Assembly: GCA_030682475.1 (NCBI GenBank)
Contig: JAUXOA010000072.1
Location: 1-39,072, forward strand
DNA: 39,072 bases
DNA from: Rhodoferax sp.
Lineage (GTDB): Bacteria > Pseudomonadota > Gammaproteobacteria > Burkholderiales > Burkholderiaceae_C
Direction: 5' to 3'
The translations under genes and the position numbers were made by a program. This document shows, piece by piece, positions 19,163 through 26,993 of this stretch; the stretch's first letter is position 1, and every line of letters begins with the position of its first letter. The notes under the pieces were generated by a model. It was not told the origin of the DNA, made no database searches, and saw only the letters and a list, made by a program, of their open reading frames with translations.

Positions 19163-19788
19163 CAAGCTTTGGCGGCGGTTGGTCCTAAAGCAATTTTCAG
19201 GAGACCGGCCACGGTGTTGACGTTGAGTTTTTCCATGATGTTGGCGCGGTGTGCCTCCACCGTCTTGATGCTGATGGCCAGGTCGTCGGCGATCTGCTTG
19301 TTCAGACGTCCGGCCACGATGCGTTCAAGCACCTGCGCTTCGCGCAGCGTCAGTCGGGCCATGAGCACACCGCGGCTGGCAGCACTCTGGTGCTCAGCAA
19401 AGGAGTCTTTGGCTTGGTCCAGCATGCGTTCCACCAAGGTCACCAACTGATCTTCCTTGAAGGGTTTCTGGATGAAATCCATGGCGCCCTTTTTCATGGT
19501 GTCCACTGCCATCGGCACGTCACCGTGGCCGGTAATGAACATGATAGGCAACGGTGAGTGGCTCTCCAACAGGCGGCTTTGCAGCTCAAGGCCGGTCATG
19601 CCACCCATGCGGATGTCCACAATCAAACAAGCCACTTCGCGTGCATCGTAGCGGCTCAAAAATGACTCGGCGGATTCAAAGCAGCGAACCCGGTAGCCTT
19701 TGCCCTCCAGCAACCATTGAAGCGAGTCGCGGACCGCTTCGTCGTCGTCCACCACGTAAACCGTGCCTTTTTTCGGTATCAAACTCAT
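19162..19788 (-). CDS. FixJ/NarL-type response regulator
   Basis: This 208-aa two-domain regulator has a receiver domain at residues 8-125, with the acidic pair D14-D15 (YVVDDDEAV), phospho-acceptor D58 ([14 protein letters not shown]), T/S in FITGHGD, and K in IQKPF. It ends with a LuxR-type helix-turn-helix ([43 protein letters not shown]). This architecture is that of FixJ/DctR/TodT. It sits 3 bp after the histidine kinase gene, its cognate partner, and overlaps folD. Targets are unknown. The pair is divergent from aceE, so control of pyruvate dehydrogenase is a reasonable but unproved idea. Confidence 0.93.
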   Translation of the reverse strand: MSLIPKKGTVYVVDDDEAVRDSLQWLLEGKGYRVRCFESAESFLSRYDAREVACLIVDIRMGGMTGLELQSRLLESHSPLPIMFITGHGDVPMAVDTMKKGAMDFIQKPFKEDQLVTLVERMLDQAKDSFAEHQSAASRGVLMARLTLREAQVLERIVAGRLNKQIADDLAISIKTVEAHRANIMEKLNVNTVAGLLKIALGPTAAKA

Positions 19789-19791
19789 GCT

Positions 19792-22338
19792 TTACCTTGG
19801 AGTCCTTGGTTGTCTGTGTGACAGTTGTGTTTGAGGCGGCAGGGATTGCGTCACGGGAATCCAGAAAGAGAAACAGCAGCCTGTCACCTCGGCGCCATTG
19901 TAGAGGTTCTCGGCCTTCATCCGGCCCAGATGAGATTCTACGATCGAGCGGCACAGACTCAGGCCGATGCCCATGCCATCGGCCTTGGTCGAATAAAAAG
20001 CTTCATAAAGCCGCGCCATCACTTCGGGCGCGAGCCCTCGCCCGGAGTCCATGACGGTGAACTCAATCACCGGTTTGTCGTCCACTTGTCTGGGCGTCAC
20101 CCGTAATTTGACGCTGCGCTGCGCCGTGGGTCGGTGTGCAGCGTCGATCGACTCGGCCGCATTTTTGAGCAGATTGACCAGCACCTGCTCGATCAGAATC
20201 GGGTCCACCAGCAGTGTCGGCATGCGGGGTGCAACATAGTGCGTCAGTCGCACATGGCGGCGACGCATTTCAATCTCGACCAGTTCAACCGCTTCGTCCA
20301 CCATGCCCGCAATTTGCGAGAGGGAGCGATTGGGCTCGCTGCGTTTTACAAATGAACGAATGCGCTGAATGATCTGGCCGGCCCGCTGCGCCTGTTTGGC
20401 GGTTTTCTCCAGCGCCACCAACAAGTCCTCTTCGCTGATTTGTTGCGTCTTGATGCGCGACACCATGCCGTTGCAGTAGTTGCTGATGGCGGTGAGCGGC
20501 TGGTTCAGTTCGTGCGCCACGCTGGACGCCATCTCCCCCATGGTGATCAAGCGGCTGGCGGTCTGGGCGCGCTCGGTCTGTGCTGCAGACTGTTCTTCGG
20601 CGAGACGGCGTGCCGTGATGTCGGTGGCAATCACCATCTGCGCCAAGCGACCATCGACCCAGCTCAGATACTGGGTGCGAACCTCCAGCCATTTGCCCAA
20701 GGCTGCCAGATGGATTTCGGCACTTTCGGCTTCGGCGTCGGACAGCGAGTTGGTGGGCAGGCCGGCGAAGGCGTCCACGTTGTCCAGGGACTCATCACTG
20801 GGGGGCGTCACCGGCACGCCGGCCTGGGCTGCCAATTGCAGATGCCCCCCGGCCTGGGTGCCGAACCACAGACGGTACAGCTTGTTGGCAAACAACAACT
20901 CGTCACTGCCCAGCGGCGCCACCGAGATCGAGGCGTCCAGCGCTTCCAGCACCGTGGTAAAGCGTTCATGCGAAGCTGAGAGTTGCTCTCGAATCCGGTT
21001 CGGTTCGGTAATGTCCGTCATCGAGGTCATCCAGCCACTCTGCGTGCCACGGGCGTCAATTAACGGTGAGACGTACAGCCGGGCATCAAACAAGGTGTCG
21101 TCCTGCCGTTTGATGCGCACTTGAATCCCGCCTGGAGTGGTTTTGCCTGCCAGTTCTTCTTCCAGTCGGGCCGTCAGCGAATCACGATCTGCATCCGGCC
21201 AATACGGGAAGGGCGCGGTTCGCCCCAGCAGGTCGGATTCACTCCAACCGGTCATCTGGCAAAAAGCCGCGTTGACGTAGGTGATGCGGCCTTGCAGATC
21301 GAGCGCGCGCATGCCGGTCAACATGGAATTCTCCATCGCCCGACGGAAACTTGTTTCCGATACCAGTGCCTGCTGGGCCTGCATGCGACGCCGGGTATGA
21401 CGCCAGTTGGCGATCAGCATCCAGGCCGTCATCGCGCTCAGGGCGGTAACTAGCCAGAACAGTCCACTGCCGATCACACCCAGTGAGGTGCGGTAAGCCT
21501 GGGCCCGAATGATGAGGCCGTTCCCGACCGGTGACACCGGCACTTCGTAGGCGTTGGCCGGGCCGGCCCATGGCAGCAGCTTGCTGGCCGGCTTGCGTGG
21601 CGAAATGCTGGTGCCCGCCAGCAGGCCACCATGGGCATCATGGAGTGAAACCGCGTAACGGGCCGACACCTCGGCCGGCACGCCGTACCGAAACAAACCG
21701 TCTACCGAGTACTCGGCCAGCAGAACACCCAAAAAACGGGCGCGATCGCTTAAGGGAATATGCAGTTGCAGCGAGGCAGCGGTGTCTGGCGCCGCTGCAG
21801 GTTGCGAGTAAATAGCTTGTTGCAGTTCCCGCGCCAGGCTGTAGGTACTTTCGGTTTCGCCCATCTTGAGGGTGCTTCCCACCGTTCTGAGCTGATTGGC
21901 CGACAGGCTGGCGGTGCCGAAACTGGCTTTGATGCGCCGACGCTCATCGATCCAGGTCAGGCCTTGCAGCTCAGGGTATTGGTTGACGATGGCCTCCGCC
22001 CGGGTTTGGAAGTCGTCGACATCAAGTTCACGGTTGGCTACTTCGCGGGCGATCCGCATGAGCTGCTCCTGGCGCTCCAGCAGGCGCAGACGAAGGCGCT
22101 GTTGCGTGTATTCGACATCCCGTTTGACCGCTTCCTGCTCCCGGTCAATTTCTTCCAGGCGCAAATAACCAAATGCTGCCACGATGGCGGCCAGAAATAG
22201 CAGCACAGCGGCAAGCGGTGTCAGCACGGCGAAACGGTCCTGCCATTGCGGTGTCTGGCGCCGCCACCAACTCTGCAACCGAACCACCAGGGTCAGCTTC
22301 ATAGGACTGGGGAATGAGATCGGACGCGTCAAAGGCAT
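19792..22338 (-). CDS. Membrane PAS sensor histidine kinase (FixL/DctS-like)
   Basis: This sensor kinase is about 848 aa from the ATG at 22338; a TTG at 22386 and an ATG at 22302 are alternative starts. The likely -10 box (TATTAT) lies at 22407-22412, which makes the TTG very close to the transcript start. Domains in order: TM1 (LTPLAAVLLFLAAIVAAFGYL); an extracytoplasmic sensor of about 230 residues; TM2 (GLFWLVTALSAMTAWMLIANW); a PAS domain (AMENSMLTGMRALDLQGRIT...) with PAC (SGWMTSMTDITE); and a second PAS-like domain. Then HisKA with the phospho-histidine in GEMASSVAHELNQPL, and HATPase (VNLLKNAAESI, DSGRGLAPE, GMGIGLSLCRSIVE). The protein is the partner of the FixJ-type regulator 3 bp downstream. 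The ligand is unknown; no heme-binding FixL signature was identified. Confidence 0.9.
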   Translation of the reverse strand: MPLTRPISFPSPMKLTLVVRLQSWWRRQTPQWQDRFAVLTPLAAVLLFLAAIVAAFGYLRLEEIDREQEAVKRDVEYTQQRLRLRLLERQEQLMRIAREVANRELDVDDFQTRAEAIVNQYPELQGLTWIDERRRIKASFGTASLSANQLRTVGSTLKMGETESTYSLARELQQAIYSQPAAAPDTAASLQLHIPLSDRARFLGVLLAEYSVDGLFRYGVPAEVSARYAVSLHDAHGGLLAGTSISPRKPASKLLPWAGPANAYEVPVSPVGNGLIIRAQAYRTSLGVIGSGLFWLVTALSAMTAWMLIANWRHTRRRMQAQQALVSETSFRRAMENSMLTGMRALDLQGRITYVNAAFCQMTGWSESDLLGRTAPFPYWPDADRDSLTARLEEELAGKTTPGGIQVRIKRQDDTLFDARLYVSPLIDARGTQSGWMTSMTDITEPNRIREQLSASHERFTTVLEALDASISVAPLGSDELLFANKLYRLWFGTQAGGHLQLAAQAGVPVTPPSDESLDNVDAFAGLPTNSLSDAEAESAEIHLAALGKWLEVRTQYLSWVDGRLAQMVIATDITARRLAEEQSAAQTERAQTASRLITMGEMASSVAHELNQPLTAISNYCNGMVSRIKTQQISEEDLLVALEKTAKQAQRAGQIIQRIRSFVKRSEPNRSLSQIAGMVDEAVELVEIEMRRRHVRLTHYVAPRMPTLLVDPILIEQVLVNLLKNAAESIDAAHRPTAQRSVKLRVTPRQVDDKPVIEFTVMDSGRGLAPEVMARLYEAFYSTKADGMGIGLSLCRSIVESHLGRMKAENLYNGAEVTGCCFSFWIPVTQSLPPQTQLSHRQPRTPR

Positions 22339-22406
22339 ACCGTCAAGTGTAGGGGACGCACTGCTCTGATGAGGGGATGAGTGCAATTCGTTTGGTTTGA
22401 TATTTT

Positions 22407-22460
22407 ATAATATGAAACTAAATAGCGCTATTTGAAATATTTAAATAAGTGTGAGAAAAT
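22407..22460. promoter_or_regulatory. Divergent promoter region of the kinase and aceE, with a 14-bp palindrome
   Basis: The region is AT-rich. On the minus strand TTCAAA (22431-22436) and TATTAT (22407-22412) are 18 bp apart, a plausible sigma-70 promoter for the kinase. On the plus strand TTGAAA (22432-22437) and GAAAAT (22455-22460) are 17 bp apart, a weaker candidate for aceE. A perfect palindrome AAATAGCGCTATTT (22420-22433) lies between and overlaps both -35 boxes, as an operator would. Assigned by eye. Confidence 0.45.
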
Positions 22461-22477
22461 AAAAACCGTACTAATCA

Positions 22478-22674
22478 TGAAACTTTGTGGGACAGTCCGC
22501 AGCTACCAACCGAAAACCTTGTGGGACAGACCGCAGTTACACGAAGTGAACAAGCTCTGTCCCCAACTGATCGTCAGATGTTGGATGTTCGCAAGCTCTG
22601 TCCTCAACTGTCATGAAACTTTGTGGGACAGTCCGTAGCTACGCAAAGCGAGCAAGCTCTGTCCTCAACTGATT
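22478..22674. repeat. GGGACAGA/TCTGTCCC hairpin repeat cluster upstream of aceE
   Basis: This cluster has three left ends (TGAAACTTTGTGGGACAGTC at 22478; CTTGTGGGACAGACCGC near 22518; TGAAACTTTGTGGGACAGTC at 22614). It also has three right ends (AAGCTCTGTCCCCAACTGAT, AAGCTCTGTCCTCAACTGTC, AAGCTCTGTCCTCAACTGAT). The GTCAGATGTTGGATGTTCGC spacer is also found in the iscU-iscA copy. It lies between the presumed aceE promoter and the aceE ATG, so it would be in the 5' leader of the mRNA, ending 14 bp before the start codon. Confidence 0.85.
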
Positions 22675-22688
22675 AAAGAAAGACCAGC

Positions 22689-25394
22689 ATGTCAGCAGTT
22701 CCCGAAAATTTATTTGGCTCAGCCGCGCATGACGCGGACAGTCAGGAAACCCGTGAGTGGATCGACGCGCTGTCCGCCGTCATCCAGAGCGAAGGCCCAG
22801 AGCGTGCCCACTTTTTGCTTGAGCAGTTGCTCGAGCACGCGCGCCAGAGCAGCATTGACATGCCGTTTTCAGCCAACACCGGCTATGTGAACACGATCGA
22901 GGTCGATCAAGAAGAACATTGTCCCGGGAACATCGAAATTGAGGAACGCTTGCGCGCCTACATGCGCTGGAATGCGATGGCCATGGTGGTTAAAGCCAAT
23001 CGCCATCACCCGGTGGACGGCGGTGATCTGGGCGGCCACATTGGCTCGTTTGCCTCTCTCGCCCACATGTTCGGAGCCGGCTTCAATCATTTTTGGCATG
23101 CCGAGAGCGAAAACCACGGCGGTGACTGTCTCTACATTCAGGGCCATGTGTCACCCGGCGTCTATGCCCGCGCCTATCTTGAAGGGCGCTTGACAGAAGA
23201 GCAGTTACTCAACTTCCGCCAGGAAGTGGGCGGCAAAGGCCTGTCAAGCTATCCGCACCCCAAGCTGATGCCCGAGTTCTGGCAGTTCCCGACCGTCTCC
23301 ATGGGCCTGGGGCCGCTGATGGCGATTTACCAGGCGCGCTTTTTGAAGTACCTGCACGCCCGCGGCATTGCCGACACGGCGAACCGCAAAGTCTGGGTGT
23401 TTTGTGGTGACGGTGAGATGGACGAAATCGAGTCGATGGGTGCCATTGGTTTGGCGGCACGTGAAAACCTAGACAATCTTATTTTCGTTGTCAACTGCAA
23501 TTTGCAGCGTCTGGATGGTCCGGTGCGCGGTAACGGCAAGATCATTCAGGAGCTTGAAGGCGAGTTTCGCGGCTCGGGCTGGAACGTGATCAAACTGATC
23601 TGGGGCAGTGAGTGGGACGCGCTGCTGGCGCGCGACAAGGACGGTGTGCTGCGCAAGGTCATGATGGACACGCTGGACGGCGACTACCAGGCCTTCAAGG
23701 CCAACGACGGCGCTTACGTGCGAAAACACTTCTTTGGCCGTGACCCCCGCACGCTGGAGATGGTCGCGCACATGAGCGACGATGAAATCTTCGCCTTGAA
23801 ACGTGGTGGCCACGACCCGAAAAAGGTCTATGCGGCTTACCACGCAGCGGTCAAGCACAAAGACCAACCGACGGTGTTGCTGATCAAGACCGTCAAGGGT
23901 TTTGGCATGGGCAAGAGCGGTGAAGGAAAAAACAACGTGCACCAGACCAAAAAACTAACCGACGAAGACATCAAAATCTTCCGTGACCGCTTCAACATCC
24001 CGATTCCCGACAGCCAGTTGGCCGAGATTCCGTTTTACAAACCGGCCGATGACACGCCCGAGATGCGCTACCTGCACGAGCGCCGCCAGGCTCTCGGTGG
24101 CTACCTGCCGCACCGCCGCACCAAGGCCGACGAGCAATTTACCGTGCCATCGCTGGAGACCTTCAAATCGGTGCTGGAGCCGACGGCGCAAGGGCGCGAA
24201 ATTTCTACCACGCAGGCGTATGTGCGTTTTTTGACCACCTTGTTGCGCGACCCGGTGTTGGGCCCCCGTGTGGTGCCGATTCTGGTGGATGAGGCGCGTA
24301 CCTTCGGTATGGAAGGGCTGTTTCGCCAGATCGGCATCTACAACCCAGCCGGACAGCAGTACACGCCGGTCGATAAAGACCAGGTGATGTACTACAAGGA
24401 AGACAAGAAGGGCCAGATCCTGCAGGAAGGCATCAACGAAGCGGGTGGCATGTGCAGCTGGATTGCGGCGGCCACCAGCTACAGCACCAACAACCGCATC
24501 ATGGTGCCGTTCTACGTGTACTACTCGATGTTTGGCTTCCAGCGCGTGGGTGACCTGGCCTGGGCGGCCGGCGACAAGCAGGCGCGCGGCTTCCTGCTGG
24601 GCGGTACCTCGGGGCGCACCACGCTCAATGGCGAAGGCCTGCAGCACGAAGACGGCCACAGCCACATCCTGGCGAGCACGATTCCGAACTGCGTCAGCTA
24701 CGACCCCACCTTCGCGCACGAAGTGGGCGTCATCCTGCACCATGGCCTCAAGCGCATGGTGGAAAAGCAGGACAACGTGTACTACTACATCACGTTGCTC
24801 AATGAAAACTACGCGATGCCGGGCCTGACTGAAGGCACGCAAGAGCAGATCATCAAAGGCATGTATCTGTGCAAAGAGGGCGCCAAACTGACGCCGCGCG
24901 TGCAGTTGCTGGGCTCCGGCTCCATCCTGCGCGAATCGATTGCAGCGCAGGAGTTGCTGGAAAAAGACTGGGGCGTGGCGGCCAACGTCTGGAGTTGCCC
25001 CAGCTTCAACGAGCTGACCCGCGACGGCCAGGATTGTGAACGCTACAACCTGTTGCACCCCGAGGACGCCCAGCGCGTGTCCTTTGTCGGCCAGCAGCTC
25101 GAAAAACACACCGGCCCGGTAGTGGCCGCCACCGACTACATGAAGGCGTACGCCGAGCAGATTCGCTCTTTCATTCCGAAGGGCCGCACTTACAAGGTAC
25201 TGGGTACCGACGGTTTTGGCCGCAGCGATTTCCGCAGCAAGCTGCGCGAGCATTTCGAGATCAATCGCCATTACATCGTGGTGGCGGCGCTCAAGGCCTT
25301 GAGCGAAGAGGGCACCGTGCCGGTGGCCAAGGTGGCGCAGGCGATTGCCAAATACGGCATTCAGGCCGACAAGATCAATCCCCTCTACGCATGA
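22689..25394 (+). CDS. aceE: Pyruvate dehydrogenase E1 component, homodimeric
   Basis: AceE is the thiamine-diphosphate enzyme that decarboxylates pyruvate and acetylates the lipoyl group of E2. The protein is 901 aa (E. coli 887), of the homodimeric E1p type. The TPP/Mg motif is GDGEMDEIESMGAIGLA...NLIFVVNCNLQRLDGPVRGN, beginning at about residue 240. Other family stretches are ADGGDLGGHIGS-like sequence near residue 110, FFGRDPRTLEMV, TVKGFGMGKSGEGKNNVHQ, LLGGTSGRTTLNGEGLQHEDGHSH and the C-terminal VLGTDGFGRSDFRSKLREHFEI. It is the first gene of aceE-aceF-lpd. A long leader filled with repeats precedes it; aceF starts 23 bp after its stop. Confidence 0.97.
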   Translation: MSAVPENLFGSAAHDADSQETREWIDALSAVIQSEGPERAHFLLEQLLEHARQSSIDMPFSANTGYVNTIEVDQEEHCPGNIEIEERLRAYMRWNAMAMVVKANRHHPVDGGDLGGHIGSFASLAHMFGAGFNHFWHAESENHGGDCLYIQGHVSPGVYARAYLEGRLTEEQLLNFRQEVGGKGLSSYPHPKLMPEFWQFPTVSMGLGPLMAIYQARFLKYLHARGIADTANRKVWVFCGDGEMDEIESMGAIGLAARENLDNLIFVVNCNLQRLDGPVRGNGKIIQELEGEFRGSGWNVIKLIWGSEWDALLARDKDGVLRKVMMDTLDGDYQAFKANDGAYVRKHFFGRDPRTLEMVAHMSDDEIFALKRGGHDPKKVYAAYHAAVKHKDQPTVLLIKTVKGFGMGKSGEGKNNVHQTKKLTDEDIKIFRDRFNIPIPDSQLAEIPFYKPADDTPEMRYLHERRQALGGYLPHRRTKADEQFTVPSLETFKSVLEPTAQGREISTTQAYVRFLTTLLRDPVLGPRVVPILVDEARTFGMEGLFRQIGIYNPAGQQYTPVDKDQVMYYKEDKKGQILQEGINEAGGMCSWIAAATSYSTNNRIMVPFYVYYSMFGFQRVGDLAWAAGDKQARGFLLGGTSGRTTLNGEGLQHEDGHSHILASTIPNCVSYDPTFAHEVGVILHHGLKRMVEKQDNVYYYITLLNENYAMPGLTEGTQEQIIKGMYLCKEGAKLTPRVQLLGSGSILRESIAAQELLEKDWGVAANVWSCPSFNELTRDGQDCERYNLLHPEDAQRVSFVGQQLEKHTGPVVAATDYMKAYAEQIRSFIPKGRTYKVLGTDGFGRSDFRSKLREHFEINRHYIVVAALKALSEEGTVPVAKVAQAIAKYGIQADKINPLYA

Positions 25395-25417
25395 AAAACA
25401 ATAGCAAGGAGACACGC

Positions 25418-26782
25418 ATGTCTTTAATTGAAATCAAAGTGCCTGATATCGGTGACTTCAAGGATGTGGCCGTGATTGAGATCATGGTCAAGCCGGGCGA
25501 CACCATCCGGCTGGAGCAGTCGCTGATCACAGTCGAGTCCGACAAGGCGGCGATGGAGATTCCCTCTTCCAGCACCGGTGTGCTCAAGGAACTCAAGATC
25601 AAGGTCGGCGACAAGGTCAACGTGGGGGATCTGTTGGCGCTGCTGGAAGGGGTGGCCCCGGTGAGTGCCGCAGCTCCGGCCACCGCTGTTGCCCCGACTG
25701 CGCCAACCGCTGTTCGCCCTGAGTCCGTCGAAGGGTTGGCACAGGCTTCGACGGGCTCAGCCCGAACGGAACAGCGTGCCGCCGTACCGGCGCACAACCC
25801 CACATCAGCCCCGGTCGGTCTGCCGCACGCCTCCCCCTCGGTGCGCAAATTCGCCCGCGAGTTGGGCGTGCCCTTGAACGAGGTTAAAGGCAGTGGTCTC
25901 AAAGGCCGGATCACTGATACTGACGTGCAGGCGTTTAGCCGCTCCGTGATGAGCGGCGCTGTTCAAACCCGCGCTGCTGAAGCGCAAATCAAGAGCGCTG
26001 GCGCCGGTTCCGGCGCTGAGGGTGCGGGCCTGGGCCTGCTGCCGTGGCCCAAGGGCGACTTCAGCAAGTTTGGCCCGGTGGAGCGCCGGGACATGTCGCG
26101 CATCAAGAAAATTGGGGGTGCCAACCTGCACCGCAACTGGGTCATGATTCCGCACGTCACCAACCATGATGATTGCGACATCACCGACCTGGAGGCCTTC
26201 CGCGTCGCCATCAACAAGGAGAACGAGAAGAGCGGCAAGGGTCCGAATGACGCAGGCGTCAAGGTCACCCTGCTGGCGTTTCTGATCAAGGCTTGCGTGG
26301 CTGCGCTCAAGAAGTTTCCGGATTTCAACGCCAGCATCGATGGCGAGCAGATCGTTCTGAAGCAGTACTTTCACATTGCCTTTGCGGCCGACACGCCCAA
26401 TGGCCTGATGGTGCCGGTGATCAAGGATGCTGACAAAAAAGGCGTCCTGCAAATCTCGCAGGAGATGAGCGAGCTGGCCAAAAAAGCGCGTGACGGCAAA
26501 CTCAGTCCGGCCGAGATGTCCGGTGCCTGCTTCACCATCTCGAGTCTGGGCGGCATTGGCGGGCGCTATTTCACGCCCATCATCAATGCGCCCGAGGTGG
26601 CGATTCTGGGTGTCTGCAAGTCCACCATCGAGCCGGTGTGGGATGGCAAAGCGTTCCAGCCGCGTTTGCTGCTGCCTCTGAGTTTAAGCTGGGATCACCG
26701 TGTGATCGATGGCGCGGCAGCCGCCCGCTTTAACGTCTACCTGGGCCAGATCCTGGGTGATTTCCGCAGGGTCTTACTATGA
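25418..26782 (+). CDS. aceF: Pyruvate dehydrogenase E2, dihydrolipoamide acetyltransferase
   Basis: E2 moves the acetyl group from E1 to CoA and forms the core of the complex. The protein is 454 aa from the ATG at 25418, chosen for its AAGGAG ribosome site. A frame-compatible ATG at 25391 overlaps aceE but lacks one. Domains: a single lipoyl domain (residues 1-75, lipoyl lysine K43 in ESDKAAMEI); a linker (about 76-130); an E3/E1-binding domain (SPSVRKFARELGVPLNEVKGSGLKGRI); and an acyltransferase domain with the catalytic H427 (SWDHRVIDG). The linker contains an in-frame dispersed palindromic repeat coding for VRPESVEGLAQASTGSARTE. Having one lipoyl domain here and one on E3 is usual in betaproteobacteria. 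The stop codon is the start of a hairpin repeat. Confidence 0.97.
   Translation: MSLIEIKVPDIGDFKDVAVIEIMVKPGDTIRLEQSLITVESDKAAMEIPSSSTGVLKELKIKVGDKVNVGDLLALLEGVAPVSAAAPATAVAPTAPTAVRPESVEGLAQASTGSARTEQRAAVPAHNPTSAPVGLPHASPSVRKFARELGVPLNEVKGSGLKGRITDTDVQAFSRSVMSGAVQTRAAEAQIKSAGAGSGAEGAGLGLLPWPKGDFSKFGPVERRDMSRIKKIGGANLHRNWVMIPHVTNHDDCDITDLEAFRVAINKENEKSGKGPNDAGVKVTLLAFLIKACVAALKKFPDFNASIDGEQIVLKQYFHIAFAADTPNGLMVPVIKDADKKGVLQISQEMSELAKKARDGKLSPAEMSGACFTISSLGGIGGRYFTPIINAPEVAILGVCKSTIEPVWDGKAFQPRLLLPLSLSWDHRVIDGAAAARFNVYLGQILGDFRRVLL
25712..25769. repeat. GTTCG...CGAAC dispersed palindromic repeat inside aceF
   Basis: The left arm GTTCGCCCTGAGTCCGTCGAAG (25712-25733) pairs with right arm CTTCGACGGGCTCAGCCCGAAC (25745-25766), leaving a short loop. 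It is the same family as the element at 18182-18264. It is read through as part of the E2 linker and does not break the frame. Confidence 0.85.
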
Positions 26783-26981
26783 CTTGTGGGACAGACCAAG
26801 GCTACAGGAGCGAAGCGAGTGAGCTTGCTCTGTCCCCAACACGAAACGGGATGTTGGAAGTTCCATGTGGGACAGACCAAGGCTACAGGAGCGAAGCGAG
26901 TGAGCTTGCTTTGTCCCCAACACGAAACGGGATGTTGGAAGTTCCGTGTGGGACAGACATTCGCTTTGTCACCAACTGAAT
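26780..26981. repeat. Hairpin repeat amplified as 81-bp tandem units between aceF and lpd
   Basis: It begins on the aceF stop codon (TGA CTTGTGGGACAG). Two nearly identical 81-bp units start at 26785 and 26866, and a third, shortened unit starts at 26947 (TGTGGGACAGACATTCGC, then TTTGTCACCAACTGAAT). Each full unit has TGTGGGACAGACCAAGGC, a GAGCGAAGCGAGTGAGC core, TTGCTCTGTCCCCAAC and GATGTTGGAAGTTCC. The last unit ends 12 bp before the lpd ATG, and a GAAGGTAG ribosome site follows it. Because 81 is a multiple of three, reading frames stay open through it; they are not thought to be coding. Confidence 0.88.
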
Positions 26982-26993
26982 AGAAGGTAGAAC

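Noticed and set aside
23955-25415. Long antisense open frame (486 aa) opposite aceE
   Set aside because: It mirrors the codon bias of aceE on the other strand, has no recognisable domain or ribosome site, and aceE is certain.
26785-26965. Tandem units considered as a short CRISPR array
   Set aside because: The whole 81-bp unit is repeated with no unique spacers, and there are no cas genes.
26779-26983. Two overlapping open frames of about 65 aa with internal 27-residue repeats
   Set aside because: They exist only because the repeat unit is 81 bp, a multiple of three. No ribosome site or family similarity was seen, and all the DNA is explained by the hairpin repeat.
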